Of a stretch of DNA of 64,000 nt, positions 36,190 through 44,542 are shown piece after piece. A program made the position numbers and the translations under genes. Position 1 is the first letter of the stretch; each line of letters starts with the position of its first letter. Origin of the DNA: Sphingomonas lacunae (GTDB lineage Bacteria; Pseudomonadota; Alphaproteobacteria; Sphingomonadales; Sphingomonadaceae); the NCBI RefSeq assembly GCF_012979535.1, contig NZ_CP053015.1:310001-374000 (forward strand), in the 5' to 3' direction. The notes beneath the pieces were generated by a model. The model did no database searches, was not told the DNA's origin, and saw nothing but the letters and a program-made list of their open reading frames with translations.

Positions 36190-37073
36190 CTGCACCACTG
36201 TCCCCGACGGAATTTGCCATGGACCGTCCGGTCGCCCATTTTGATGACGATGCCCGCACAGCCTTTGCCGCGGCCTACCCCAACCAGGTGACAACATTCT
36301 CGCACGGTCTGGGTGAACACCCGCTGCTGACGCTGGAAGCCCTCGCCACATTGGGAGAGGCGCTGCCGGACAGCAGCGTCGAATATAACCGGTCCGACCT
36401 GCCTGTCGGCACCCTGCCCGACGAAGCGCCGAAGAATGGGCTCACGATCGGCGACACCATCCGCACAATCGCCGCGAACCAGAGCTGGTGCGTGCTCAAG
36501 AATATCGAGCAAATGCCGGCCTATGACGCGTTGCTGCGCGATTTGCTCGGCGAATTGCGCGAGGTGGTGCAGCCGCGCACCGGCGAAATGCTGACGCTAC
36601 AGGGGTTCGTCTTTGTTTCCAGCCCCAATTCGGTGACGCCCTATCATTTCGATCCCGAACACAACATCCTGCTGCAATTGCAAGGCAGCAAGACCATGCA
36701 TGCCTTCCCGGCGGGTGACCTGCGTTTTGCCTCGCAGGAGCAGCATGAGCGCTATCATACGGGCAGCCATCGCGGATTGCCATGGGACGAAAGCTTTGCC
36801 GGTCAGGAATATGTGGCTGACCTGCCGCCCGGCCGGGCGGTGCTTATGCCGGTGATGGCACCGCATTTCGTGCGCGTCGGCCCGAACCCGTCGATTTCCC
36901 TGTCAATCACTTGGCGATCGGAATGGAGCTATCGGGAATCCGAAGCCCATGCGTTCAATTCGCTGTTGCGCAGGATCGGCCTGTCTCCCGCCATGCCGCC
37001 GCGCTGGCCGGACAGTTCAGCAGCCAAGGCCTATGCCTGGCGTGCAGCGCGCAAGGCGGGCCTGGTGCGCTGA
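36186..37073 (+). CDS. JmjC/cupin-like Fe(II)/2-oxoglutarate oxygenase fold protein
   Basis: A 295-residue protein with a cupin-like JmjC domain. His154-x-Asp156 in PYHFDPEHN and His227 in APHFVRVG form the HxD...H iron triad, and LLQLQGSKTMHAFP is the following strand. It could hydroxylate a protein or small substrate with 2-oxoglutarate. It overlaps the upstream GNAT gene by 4 nt, and the conserved pairing suggests sequential modification of the same target; the target is unknown. The C-terminal 45 residues are rich in Arg/Ala and may bind nucleic acid or protein. Confidence 0.82.
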   Translation: MTAPLSPTEFAMDRPVAHFDDDARTAFAAAYPNQVTTFSHGLGEHPLLTLEALATLGEALPDSSVEYNRSDLPVGTLPDEAPKNGLTIGDTIRTIAANQSWCVLKNIEQMPAYDALLRDLLGELREVVQPRTGEMLTLQGFVFVSSPNSVTPYHFDPEHNILLQLQGSKTMHAFPAGDLRFASQEQHERYHTGSHRGLPWDESFAGQEYVADLPPGRAVLMPVMAPHFVRVGPNPSISLSITWRSEWSYRESEAHAFNSLLRRIGLSPAMPPRWPDSSAAKAYAWRAARKAGLVR

Positions 37074-37186
37074 GGCCGCCAGCCGCATTTGCCTTTCCAT
37101 TGCTCTGTTTTGGCGCTATGCGCCCCGCTGATTGATGCCAGCGGCCAGACGGAGAGCGTTCGGCCGCGCAACCAAGACGAGGCCGA

Positions 37187-37405
37187 ATGGCGAAGGAAGA
37201 ACTTCTCGAAATGCGTGGGCAGGTGGTCGAACTGCTGCCCAATGCCATGTTCCGCGTAAAGCTCGAAAATGGCCATGAAATCCTGGGCCACACCGCCGGC
37301 AAGATGCGCAAGAACCGCATCCGTGTGCTGGTGGGGGACGAAGTGCAGGTCGAACTGACGCCCTATGACCTGACCAAGGGTCGCATCACCTATCGCTTCA
37401 AGTGA
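37187..37405 (+). CDS. infA: Translation initiation factor IF-1
   Basis: A 72-residue S1/OB-fold protein, the normal IF-1 length: [47 protein letters not shown] and [12 protein letters not shown] match throughout. It binds the 30S A site with IF-2 and IF-3. CGAGG precedes the ATG. The stop overlaps a possible GTG start of maf. Confidence 0.97.
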   Translation: MAKEELLEMRGQVVELLPNAMFRVKLENGHEILGHTAGKMRKNRIRVLVGDEVQVELTPYDLTKGRITYRFK

Positions 37406-37422
37406 GGGCTGGCGGCCCCGCC

Positions 37423-38001
37423 ATGGCTGCGCCGCTTTTGGTCCTTGCTTCCACCTCCCCGCGCCGCCGCGACCTGCTGGCGCAACTGGGAGTGACGCCG
37501 CATCGCATTGCGGCCCCCGACATTGACGAGACGCCGCGCAAGGGCGAGGCCCCCCGCGCTTATGCGTTGCGCATGGCGAGCGAGAAGGCAGAGGCCGTGC
37601 CGCTGGCGACCGGCGAGATCGCGCTGGCAGGGGACACGGTGGTGGCCGCCGGTCGTCGCATTCTGCCGCGCGCCGCTGACACTGCCGAGGTCGCACACTG
37701 CCTGAAATTGCTGGCCGGACGCAGGCACCGCGTGCTCAGCGCCATCGCGCTCAAGGACGACACAGGCCATATCCGCACGCGCCTGTCCGAAAGCATCGTT
37801 GCCTTTGCCCCGCTCGATGCCGCCACCATCACCACCTATGCCACCACTGGCGACGGTATCGGCAAGGCGGGCGGCTATGCCATCCAGGGGCCGGCGGGCG
37901 CCTTTGTCCGCTGGATGAGCGGCAGCTATTCGGGCATCGTCGGCCTGCCCCTGTTTGAAACCCGGGCCCTGCTCCTGTCCGCCGGGGTGGAGCTTGGCTG
38001 A
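37423..38001 (+). CDS. maf: Maf/YhdE nucleoside triphosphate pyrophosphatase
   Basis: A 192-residue house-cleaning pyrophosphatase acting on dTTP/UTP or modified nucleotides. LASTSPRRRDLLAQLG at the N-terminus, then IALAGDTVVAA with the catalytic Asp, and the C-terminal GIGKAGGYAIQGPAGAFV and YSGIVGLPLFET are diagnostic. The ATG at 37423 is used; a GTG at 37402 overlapping the infA stop would add seven residues. The stop overlaps the following RNase start. Confidence 0.93.
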   Translation: MAAPLLVLASTSPRRRDLLAQLGVTPHRIAAPDIDETPRKGEAPRAYALRMASEKAEAVPLATGEIALAGDTVVAAGRRILPRAADTAEVAHCLKLLAGRRHRVLSAIALKDDTGHIRTRLSESIVAFAPLDAATITTYATTGDGIGKAGGYAIQGPAGAFVRWMSGSYSGIVGLPLFETRALLLSAGVELG

Positions 38002-38992
38002 GTGGCTCTATGAGGATGGCATCGGCGAACGCCGGGCCGCTCTGGTCGAGGATGGGCGCATCGTCGAATTGCATGTCGAACGCGACAGCGATGGGGTGCA
38101 GCCGGGCGAGCGGCTTCATGCCCGCCTCAATCCGCGCGAGGGCAGCGGCGCATGGCGCAGTGTCACCCTGCCCTCGGGCGAAGAGGCGATGCTGCGGAGC
38201 TTGCCGCCAGGCCTGAGCGATGGGGCAACCCTGCTGGTCGAAGTGACACGCAGCGCCGTGGCGGAGGCGGACATTGTCAAACGCGCGATGGCGCGGCCTG
38301 CCGAAGCGGGAGCCCGGCCCATGCCGGCGCCTTCCCTGCTTGACCGGATCAGCGCCAGCGGCACTCCCGTTTGCCTGGTCGCGCCGCATCAGCCCGATGC
38401 GCTCGAACAAGCGGGATGGAGCGAGTGGATCGAGGCAGCAACAAGCGGCCACATCGCCTTTTCCGGCGGATTGCTGCGCATGACCCTGACCCCGGCGATG
38501 ACGGTGTTCGATGTCGATGGGGAGCTGCCGCCCAGCGACCTTGCGCGGGTTGGCATAACCGCGATGGCGCGCGCCATCCGGGCACTGGGTATTGGCGGAT
38601 CCATTGTCATCGACCTGCCGACACTGGCTGACAAGGGCCAGCGGGTGGCGGTGGCCGAGGCGTTTGACGCGGCCATGCCGCCGCCATTCGAGCGCACCGC
38701 GGTCAATGGCTATGGCTTGCTGCAAGTCATCAGGCCGCGCACCGGACCAAGCATGGCCGAGCGCTGGCAGTTTCAGCCGGTGGAAAGCGCCGCCCTCACC
38801 CTGTTGCGTGCAGCCGCGCGGCAAGGAGCTGCACGGCCCGGTCAGCCACTGACGCTGGCGGCGCATCCGGCGGTGGTGCGCTGGCTGGAAGCGCGCAGCG
38901 ATCTGGCCGAGCGGCTGGCGCGGGAGAGCGGAGCGACTGTGCACTTGCGCGCTGAGGCGGATCGCGCCATCGCTGCCGCCCATGTCTGCTGA
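37994..38992 (+). CDS. Short RNase E/G-like ribonuclease
   Basis: A 332-residue protein related to RNase G/E. The N-terminal part reads as a degenerate S1-like domain (WLYEDGIGERRAALVEDGRIVELHVER). The catalytic metal-binding aspartates appear conserved as Asp173 in MTVFDVDGE and Asp207 in GGSIVIDLPT, equivalent to the two Asp of RNase E. It lacks the CPxCxG zinc-link of full RNase E/G and most of the C-terminal domain. Translation probably starts at the TTG at 37994, overlapping the maf stop, with GGTGGAG just upstream. Its place between maf and yacG suggests rRNA/tRNA-related processing, which is inference. Confidence 0.82.
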   Translation: MAEWLYEDGIGERRAALVEDGRIVELHVERDSDGVQPGERLHARLNPREGSGAWRSVTLPSGEEAMLRSLPPGLSDGATLLVEVTRSAVAEADIVKRAMARPAEAGARPMPAPSLLDRISASGTPVCLVAPHQPDALEQAGWSEWIEAATSGHIAFSGGLLRMTLTPAMTVFDVDGELPPSDLARVGITAMARAIRALGIGGSIVIDLPTLADKGQRVAVAEAFDAAMPPPFERTAVNGYGLLQVIRPRTGPSMAERWQFQPVESAALTLLRAAARQGAARPGQPLTLAAHPAVVRWLEARSDLAERLARESGATVHLRAEADRAIAAAHVC

Positions 38993-39197
38993 CTCGCCAT
39001 CCACGGTTTCCTCCCGCCCCTGCCCGCTGTGCGGCAAGCCGGCAAACCATGATTTCCGTCCCTTCTGCTCGCGCGGATGCCGCGACCGTGACCTCCACAA
39101 CTGGTTTGACGAGGATTATCGCATTCCCGTGACGCCCGGCGCCGATGAAGGCGACGACGCGCCGGGCGGCTTTGGCGAAGCCCGCGACGACGGCTAG
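38982..39197 (+). CDS. yacG: DNA gyrase inhibitor YacG
   Basis: A 71-residue zinc-ribbon protein. Four ligands are Cys14, Cys17, Cys29 and Cys33 in PCPLCGKP and FCSRGC, and the DLHNWFDEDYRIP segment is typical. YacG binds GyrB and blocks DNA binding by gyrase. The start overlaps the end of the RNase gene by 11 nt. The C-terminus is acidic. Confidence 0.9.
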   Translation: MSADSPSTVSSRPCPLCGKPANHDFRPFCSRGCRDRDLHNWFDEDYRIPVTPGADEGDDAPGGFGEARDDG

Positions 39198-39312
39198 GCT
39201 AGGCGCAACCAAAAGAGAATCCCGCCGGCGGCATTTTGGGGCTGGACAGGCCCGCCAAGCCCCCACTATAGGCGCTGCTCCAACGTCAAGGCGCGCGGCG
39301 CCGGACGCATGG

Positions 39313-39387
39313 GCCCGGGTAGCTCAGGGGTAGAGCAGCGGATTGAAAATCCGCGTGTCGGTGGTTCAAATCCGCCCCCGGGCACCA
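39313..39387 (+). tRNA. tRNA-Phe (GAA)
   Basis: A 75-nt cloverleaf including encoded CCA. Acceptor GCCCGGG pairs with CCCGGGC; the anticodon stem GCGGA/TCCGC encloses TTGAAAA with anticodon GAA; the T arm is GGTGG-TTCAAAT-CCGCC with one G-T pair. CACTATAGG upstream could be its -10. It is intact and not associated with an integrase. Confidence 0.96.
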
Positions 39388-39489
39388 CTTTTCCAAAAGA
39401 ATAGGCCTTCAGGCTCGGTGAGATGAATGGGCGGGCCGGCAGGAGTTTCGCTGGCTGGCGTGGGCGGGGGCGCTTTGCTTGTCCGCGCT

Positions 39490-39927
39490 TCAACCGGCCT
39501 TCAAACGCTCATACAGCACACGCGTTTCCAAAAGATTGGCAATGCGCAGGGTTACTTCGACCACGTCAAATGGTTTGATGACGAAATCCCGCGCTCCAAG
39601 TGACAAGGCCCGTCGCCGCGCCTGCAATGTGGTATCGGCGGTAAGGACCAGTATCGGGCGGAATTCATCGGGCCGGGCGTGACGGGCAAAGGCTTCGAGC
39701 AATTGGAAGCCGTCAACCGTCGGCATCATCAAGTCGAGCAGCACAATGTCAGGGGATAGCGAGATATAGGTTTCGAGTGCTGCCGCAGGGTCGGTAAGGC
39801 AATGGACGTCACTATACCCTTCCCGTTCGAGCAGGCTGGCAAGCAACAGGACATTGGCCTCCTCATCATCAATAGCGAGGATCCGGCGCGACAATATGTC
39901 CTTTGGCTCGATCGGGCGATAGGTCAT
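39490..39927 (-). CDS. Single-domain response regulator (receiver only)
   Basis: A 145-residue receiver with no output domain. Asp20/Asp21 form the acidic pocket, Asp65 in VLLDLMMPT is the phosphoacceptor, Thr96 is the switch residue, and Lys118 in VIKPF is the conserved lysine. It probably acts as a phosphate relay or sink, or binds a target directly. It is last in a four-gene signalling operon and overlaps the CHASE3/PAS kinase by 4 nt, its likely partner. Confidence 0.93.
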   Translation of the reverse strand: MTYRPIEPKDILSRRILAIDDEEANVLLLASLLEREGYSDVHCLTDPAAALETYISLSPDIVLLDLMMPTVDGFQLLEAFARHARPDEFRPILVLTADTTLQARRRALSLGARDFVIKPFDVVEVTLRIANLLETRVLYERLKAG

Positions 39928-41891
39928 CCGGGCTCATTCTCCGTGGCAACAGGAACCTCGCGGCCATTGCGAAGTGGCAGCAACTCTTGCGGCAGTTCGA
40001 ACCAGAACAGCGCACCCTGCACCTGCGAATCAAATCCGATCTGTCCGCCCATCGATTCAATCAGTTGTTTTGACAGAGCGAGACCGAGGCCGGTTCCCTC
40101 CACTTTGGTCCGGTTCTGCTGGCCCAGCCGGTCAAATGGCGTGAACAGGCGCGAGACATCCGCCGGTTCGACCCCCGGGCCATCATCCTCGACTTCGACC
40201 CGGATATGCGGCCCGTTCTGCCGGCAAGCGAGGCGAACCATGGCACCCGTCCGATTATATTTGGCCGAATTGGCCACGAGATTGAGGATGACCTGCACCA
40301 CTCGCCTGCGATCACCCATCACGAACAATGGCGCCGACGGGTCCTTCAATTCAAAGCGCAAGCCCGAAGCGGCGACAATGGGTGCTGCAAGGGCATAAAC
40401 TTCATCAAGCAGGTCGCGCAGGTCAATGCGCTCGATCACCAGTTCGGTTCCTCCTGCCTCTATACTCGAAATATCGAGCAGGTCGTTGATCAGCGACAGC
40501 AGGTGCCGACCAGCCTTCATGATCTGAGCAATGGCCGAACGATGCCGTTCGGTGAACTGCTCCTGATCGAGTTCGAGCAATTGCCCGAAGCCCAGGATCG
40601 CACTCATCGGCGTGCGCAACTCATGGCTGGTGCGTGAGAGAAATTCGCTCTTGGCCCGGCTGGCATTGATCGCTTCCTCGCGCGCCAGCCGCAGCGCCTC
40701 TTCGGTGCGGCGGCGATCGGTGATGTCCCGTGTAACCTTCGCAAAGCCCCGCAATTCCCCGCGCTCGTCATGCAGGGCGGTAATGACCACATTGGCCCAG
40801 AAACGCGAACCATCCTGCCGCACACGCCAGCCCTCATCCTCGGCCGTGCCATCCTGACGCGCGCGGTCAAGCATTGCTGCAGGAAGATAGTCGCTGGTTT
40901 CGGCAGGGTAGAAACGGCTGAAATGCTCACCCATGATTTCATGAGCCTGCCACCCTTTGATCCTCTCGGCACCCAGGTTCCAGCTGGTGACCCGGCCTTC
41001 AGGATCAAGAGCGAAAATGCCGTAGTCGCTGACCCCTTCGATGACGAGACGGAAACGCTCCTCGCTGTCGCGCAACTCCTGCTCACGCCCGCGCAACAGG
41101 GTGCTGGCCCGGGCCAATCGCTGGGCAAGGCGACCCAATTCGTCCGCATCCTCAGGAAATTGCGCCAACGCCTCGCCACGGGCCAATCGTTCAGCATTGC
41201 CTTCGAGCAGGCGGACACGGCGGACAATGCCAGTCGAAAAGAGATAGACCGCAGCGAGACTGCCGAGCAGGCCGACGCCGGCGCTGATTGCGGTGAGTAT
41301 CAGGTAACCGCGCCGTGCTTCTTCGACACGGGTGCGCCGCTGATCCAGGACGATCGCTTCGCGGCGCTGGATATTCTCAATCTCCTCCCGCATCGCATCG
41401 AGCACGATCTTGTTGGCAATCAGGGCCGGTTCGATCGGTGTCGATGCATTGCCGGTGCGGCCGACCTGATCCGACAACGCCAGCAGGTTCCGCAGCCCTT
41501 CGCGCTTGCGCGTCGTGAGGGCGCTGACCCGTTCAAAGCCGCGCCGCACTTCCTGATCGCGGATTGCGCGGTCGAGCCGCTGCATGACCTGCGGCAACTC
41601 GGCTTCAGCCTTGCGATAGGGCTCGAGAAAGCGCTCTTCGCGCGTCAACAGATAGCCCCGCACACCTGCAGCAGCCTCTGCCAGCAGGGCATGGACCTGG
41701 TGAGTGTCTCGCTGGATGGCAAAGGCACGGCGGACATCGTCCTCGGCGCGGGATTCTACATTGCTGGCAACATAGAGAAGGATCAGCGCGCCAAGCAGGA
41801 TGGTTAGCGGCAAGGCGACCACGACCAGCCCTTTTAACGCCAGCGGCTGATTGGCCCAGTAACGCATTACGGCAGGCACAGGGTGGCTCAT
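39924..41891 (-). CDS. Transmembrane sensor histidine kinase (CHASE3-HAMP-PAS-HisKA)
   Basis: A 655-residue membrane kinase. TM1 is near residues 19-43, a periplasmic CHASE3-like helical domain includes VHALLAEAAAGVRGYLLTREERFLEPYR, and TM2 is near 197-222. A HAMP linker follows, then a PAS domain (SEERFRLVIEGVSDYGIFALDPEGRVTSWN), HisKA with the phosphorylated His423 in SHELRTPM, and an HATPase domain with NLVANSAKYN, DDGPG and GTGLGLALSKQL. The start at 41891 directly abuts the NarL-type gene. The signal is unknown; the CHASE3 domain points to a periplasmic cue and PAS to a cytoplasmic one. Confidence 0.95.
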   Translation of the reverse strand: MSHPVPAVMRYWANQPLALKGLVVVALPLTILLGALILLYVASNVESRAEDDVRRAFAIQRDTHQVHALLAEAAAGVRGYLLTREERFLEPYRKAEAELPQVMQRLDRAIRDQEVRRGFERVSALTTRKREGLRNLLALSDQVGRTGNASTPIEPALIANKIVLDAMREEIENIQRREAIVLDQRRTRVEEARRGYLILTAISAGVGLLGSLAAVYLFSTGIVRRVRLLEGNAERLARGEALAQFPEDADELGRLAQRLARASTLLRGREQELRDSEERFRLVIEGVSDYGIFALDPEGRVTSWNLGAERIKGWQAHEIMGEHFSRFYPAETSDYLPAAMLDRARQDGTAEDEGWRVRQDGSRFWANVVITALHDERGELRGFAKVTRDITDRRRTEEALRLAREEAINASRAKSEFLSRTSHELRTPMSAILGFGQLLELDQEQFTERHRSAIAQIMKAGRHLLSLINDLLDISSIEAGGTELVIERIDLRDLLDEVYALAAPIVAASGLRFELKDPSAPLFVMGDRRRVVQVILNLVANSAKYNRTGAMVRLACRQNGPHIRVEVEDDGPGVEPADVSRLFTPFDRLGQQNRTKVEGTGLGLALSKQLIESMGGQIGFDSQVQGALFWFELPQELLPLRNGREVPVATENEPG

Positions 41892-42545
41892 TCAAAACCC
41901 CTCCCGCATGGCACGACGACTGGTGGCGAGCACGGCCGCCTGGGTGCGGTCCGAAACGCTGAGCTTGGAGATGATCCGCTCGACATGCGCCTTGACCGTT
42001 GCCGGGCTGATGCCGAGCACACGGGCGATTTCCTTGTTGGTCTTACCCTCGCTGACGAGATCCAGCACTTCAAGTTCGCGCTCGGTCAGGCTGTCTATAT
42101 GGCTCGGCGACGGTGTGACCCGGCCACCGGCCTGCATCACGCTGGCCATCAGCGGCAACGGAATGGCCGTCTGCCCAGCCATGACCTGACTGACCGAATT
42201 GCGCAGCTCATCAATCCCGGTGTCCTTGAGCACATAGCCCGCCGCACCGGCGGCCAGCGCTTCGCGGACATAGCCAGGCATATCGTGCAATGTCAGCATC
42301 AGCACCTTGGTCGGCAGGCCCAGCGCGGAAATGCGGCGGGTGGCCTCCAACCCGTCAATCCCCGACCCGAGGCGGACATCCATCAGCACGACATCGGGAA
42401 CCAGAGCACTTGCCTGTTCGACCGCTTCCTCACCCGTGGCAACTTCACCAACAATCGTCAGTCCGGCGGCTGTCAGGACGGCCTTCAACCCTTCGCGGGC
42501 AAGCGGATGGTCGTCAACGATCAGGATGCGGGTCGCAGTCGTCAT
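41892..42545 (-). CDS. NarL/LuxR-type response regulator
   Basis: A 217-residue transcription factor. The N-terminal receiver has Asp11/Asp12, phosphoacceptor Asp56 in VVLMDVRLG and Lys107 in YVLKD; the C-terminal LuxR-type HTH reads LTERELEVLDLVSEGKTNKEIARVLGISPATVKAHVERI. It overlaps its likely kinase (HisKA_3 type) by 4 nt. It may autoregulate through the palindrome at 43683-43698, which is inference. Confidence 0.95.
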   Translation of the reverse strand: MTTATRILIVDDHPLAREGLKAVLTAAGLTIVGEVATGEEAVEQASALVPDVVLMDVRLGSGIDGLEATRRISALGLPTKVLMLTLHDMPGYVREALAAGAAGYVLKDTGIDELRNSVSQVMAGQTAIPLPLMASVMQAGGRVTPSPSHIDSLTERELEVLDLVSEGKTNKEIARVLGISPATVKAHVERIISKLSVSDRTQAAVLATSRRAMREGF

Positions 42546-43639
42546 GCGCCTTCAACCAAGGTGGCAAGCACTTCCACACCGCCGTCGCTTTGCGGCTGCC
42601 AGACCAATTGCCCGCCAATGGCGGTCATGCGTTCGCGCATCACCTCTATGCCTATATGTATTCCAATGTGCCGCCCGGCATCATCAGTCACCGGCATGAC
42701 CGCCGCGCCGTTGCCAAAATCGCGGATCCGCAGGCGGCGGATTCCGCTCGCGGGATTGAAATGCAAGGACACTTCAACGCGACATGGCCCGCCGGCATGT
42801 TTACGAATGTTAGACATTGCTTCCTGTGCCACGCGATACAGGGCAGTTTCCACCGTGGGGGGCCAATCGCTCTGACCCGCGTCAATATCCTCGACGACCA
42901 CAAAGCCTTCAGCCCGCAGCTGGGCAGCAAGGGCAAGGATCGCCGGACCAATACCGAGATCGTCCAGAATGGTCGGGCGCAGACCCGCAATCAGTTCGCG
43001 CAATTCCTGGACCAGATCCCGCGCGATGCTCGCCAAAGGCGCGCCCGACCCGGCCGGTCCCCCATGCCCTCCTGCCTCCAGCAAGCGAAACAGCGCGGTG
43101 GCGCGCTGAGCAACGCCGTCGTGCAATTCGCGGGAGACACGGCGACGCTCATCCTCTTGTGCCGAGAAAAGGCGACCGACCACAAATTCAAGACGCCGTT
43201 CCCTTTCCTGCAAGGCGTCAAGCAGGCGGCTGCGTTCGGCCTCGCGATCCATCCGGTCAATCGCGGCGCCCAGAAGGTGGAGATGAATGCGGACGGCATC
43301 ACGATCTTCGGCGTCGGCAATATCGTCCAGATCGGCAAAGCCAGGGATGACCAGAACAGCGACCGGACGTTCAGCCTCCCCCGGCGCGTGGATCGCGAGC
43401 CCCTGCGCCGCGGGATCACGGACAATGGAACCGCCGGGAAAACCGATGAAATGTGCCAAACGGCGGACACAGGCCTCCAATCGTTCGCTCATCATTGCGG
43501 CTTCGGCGCCGGCAAGGTCGCGCCCAGCTTCAGACAACAGCCGCAACCGTGCCGCCCTCGCCTCAGCGGCGCGATACAAATTGCGCAGCTCGGCCACCGT
43601 CTCAATCTGTGTCGGCAACAGGGGAGAAGTCTGGGTCAT
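42542..43639 (-). CDS. Sensor histidine kinase, HisKA_3 (NarX/DegS-like) type
   Basis: A 365-residue cytosolic kinase. The N-terminal 130 residues look GAF-like (MMSERLEACVRRLAHFIGFPGGSIV), followed by a coiled linker and HisKA_3 with His173 in RELHDGVAQR. The C-terminal ATPase domain has TVETALYRVAQEAMSNIRKHA and the degenerate G-box region DFGNGAAVMP then GRHIGIHIGIEVMRERM. No transmembrane segment is seen. It pairs with the NarL regulator by a 4-nt overlap and is first gene of the operon. Confidence 0.92.
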   Translation of the reverse strand: MTQTSPLLPTQIETVAELRNLYRAAEARAARLRLLSEAGRDLAGAEAAMMSERLEACVRRLAHFIGFPGGSIVRDPAAQGLAIHAPGEAERPVAVLVIPGFADLDDIADAEDRDAVRIHLHLLGAAIDRMDREAERSRLLDALQERERRLEFVVGRLFSAQEDERRRVSRELHDGVAQRATALFRLLEAGGHGGPAGSGAPLASIARDLVQELRELIAGLRPTILDDLGIGPAILALAAQLRAEGFVVVEDIDAGQSDWPPTVETALYRVAQEAMSNIRKHAGGPCRVEVSLHFNPASGIRRLRIRDFGNGAAVMPVTDDAGRHIGIHIGIEVMRERMTAIGGQLVWQPQSDGGVEVLATLVEGA

Positions 43640-43682
43640 TGCAGGCCCTCTTTAGATCGATACTGGCCGAGCGCATAGGCCA

Positions 43683-43698
43683 TCCGGCCTAGGCCGGA
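43683..43698. promoter_or_regulatory. 16-bp perfect palindrome upstream of the signalling operon
   Basis: TCCGGCCTAGGCCGGA lies 44 nt before the HisKA_3 kinase start and about 130 nt before the divergent SnoaL-like gene. Perfect dyad with no loop, so an operator is more likely than a terminator. The binding protein is unknown. Confidence 0.55.
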
Positions 43699-43828
43699 GA
43701 GCGCGCCGTCTGGCCGATGGGCCGTGCCGTAGCGCCGCCTACATCGTCAGCAAGCGCCACATTGGCTCTTCGGACGGACCGCCCGACCTGTTGCGGACCA
43801 GAATGATTTCACAATGAAAGGGACATCC

Positions 43829-44431
43829 ATGCGCAAGCTCATCCTAAAGACCGCGGCTGCCGCGCTTTTCCTGCCGGCGGCGACCATCGCTGCACCGGCC
43901 CTGGCCAACCAACATGCGGCAACCTCTTCCGAAGCCCCTGCCCGTGTCGCCACATATGCGCCGATCACCGTGGCTGAAGTCGAGGCGGCCCAGCGCGCCT
44001 GGGGCGATGCCCTGGTTGCAATTTCGACCACCTATGATCGCGATGGCCATGCGGCTGCTACCCGCCTCGCCGGCCAGGTGATTGATTCCGCCTATGGCTA
44101 CGCCATGGGCCCCGTGCTGTTCAAACCAACACTTGCGGCAGCCCCAAACACCTTTCGCACCACCCGTGAAGGCGCCCTTGCCTATTTCGTTGGTGGCAAC
44201 AGCGCCTTTCCCGACACTGGCTTCGCCCTGAAGCACTGGCGCAGCTATCAGATGACCAATGCGGCCATCTTGATCAGCGGCAACACGGCCATCTCGATGG
44301 GCAATGTCATGCTGACCGACGCCAGCGGCAATGTAACCACAGTCGACAAGACGTGGGGCTATGTCCGTGACGGCGAGGGCCGCCTGCGCATCGTGCTGCA
44401 CCACAGCTCGCTGCCGTTTGTGGCCAACTGA
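43829..44431 (+). CDS. Exported SnoaL/NTF2-like protein
   Basis: A 200-residue exported protein. The signal peptide is KLILKTAAAALFLPAATIAAPALA. The mature part looks like the SnoaL/NTF2 (DUF4440-like) cone fold: VAEVEAAQRAWGDALVAISTTY as the first helix, ALAYFVGG, and a C-terminal beta sheet with NTAISMGNVMLTDASGNVTTVDKTWGYVRDGEGRLRIVLHHSS. The role is unknown; related proteins bind small ligands. The start ATG at 43829 has AAAGGGAC upstream; an in-frame ATG at 43814 is less well supported. Confidence 0.78.
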   Translation: MRKLILKTAAAALFLPAATIAAPALANQHAATSSEAPARVATYAPITVAEVEAAQRAWGDALVAISTTYDRDGHAAATRLAGQVIDSAYGYAMGPVLFKPTLAAAPNTFRTTREGALAYFVGGNSAFPDTGFALKHWRSYQMTNAAILISGNTAISMGNVMLTDASGNVTTVDKTWGYVRDGEGRLRIVLHHSSLPFVAN

Positions 44432-44477
44432 GGCTTTGGCCTGACCAACCCTATCGGGTCGCACCCAAATTGAAGCC

Positions 44478-44510
44478 GGTCCGGTTTCTGCTTCGCGCAG
44501 GGACCGGACC
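44478..44510 (+). terminator. Hairpin between SnoaL-like gene and ompW
   Basis: GGTCCGGT at 44478-44485 and ACCGGACC at 44503-44510, with an inner CTG/CAG extension and a 7-nt loop. There is no T-run after it, so it may be a weak terminator or an ompW leader hairpin. Confidence 0.45.
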
Positions 44511-44542
44511 AAACCTCCCCAATCACATAAGGTCCCCCCGCC

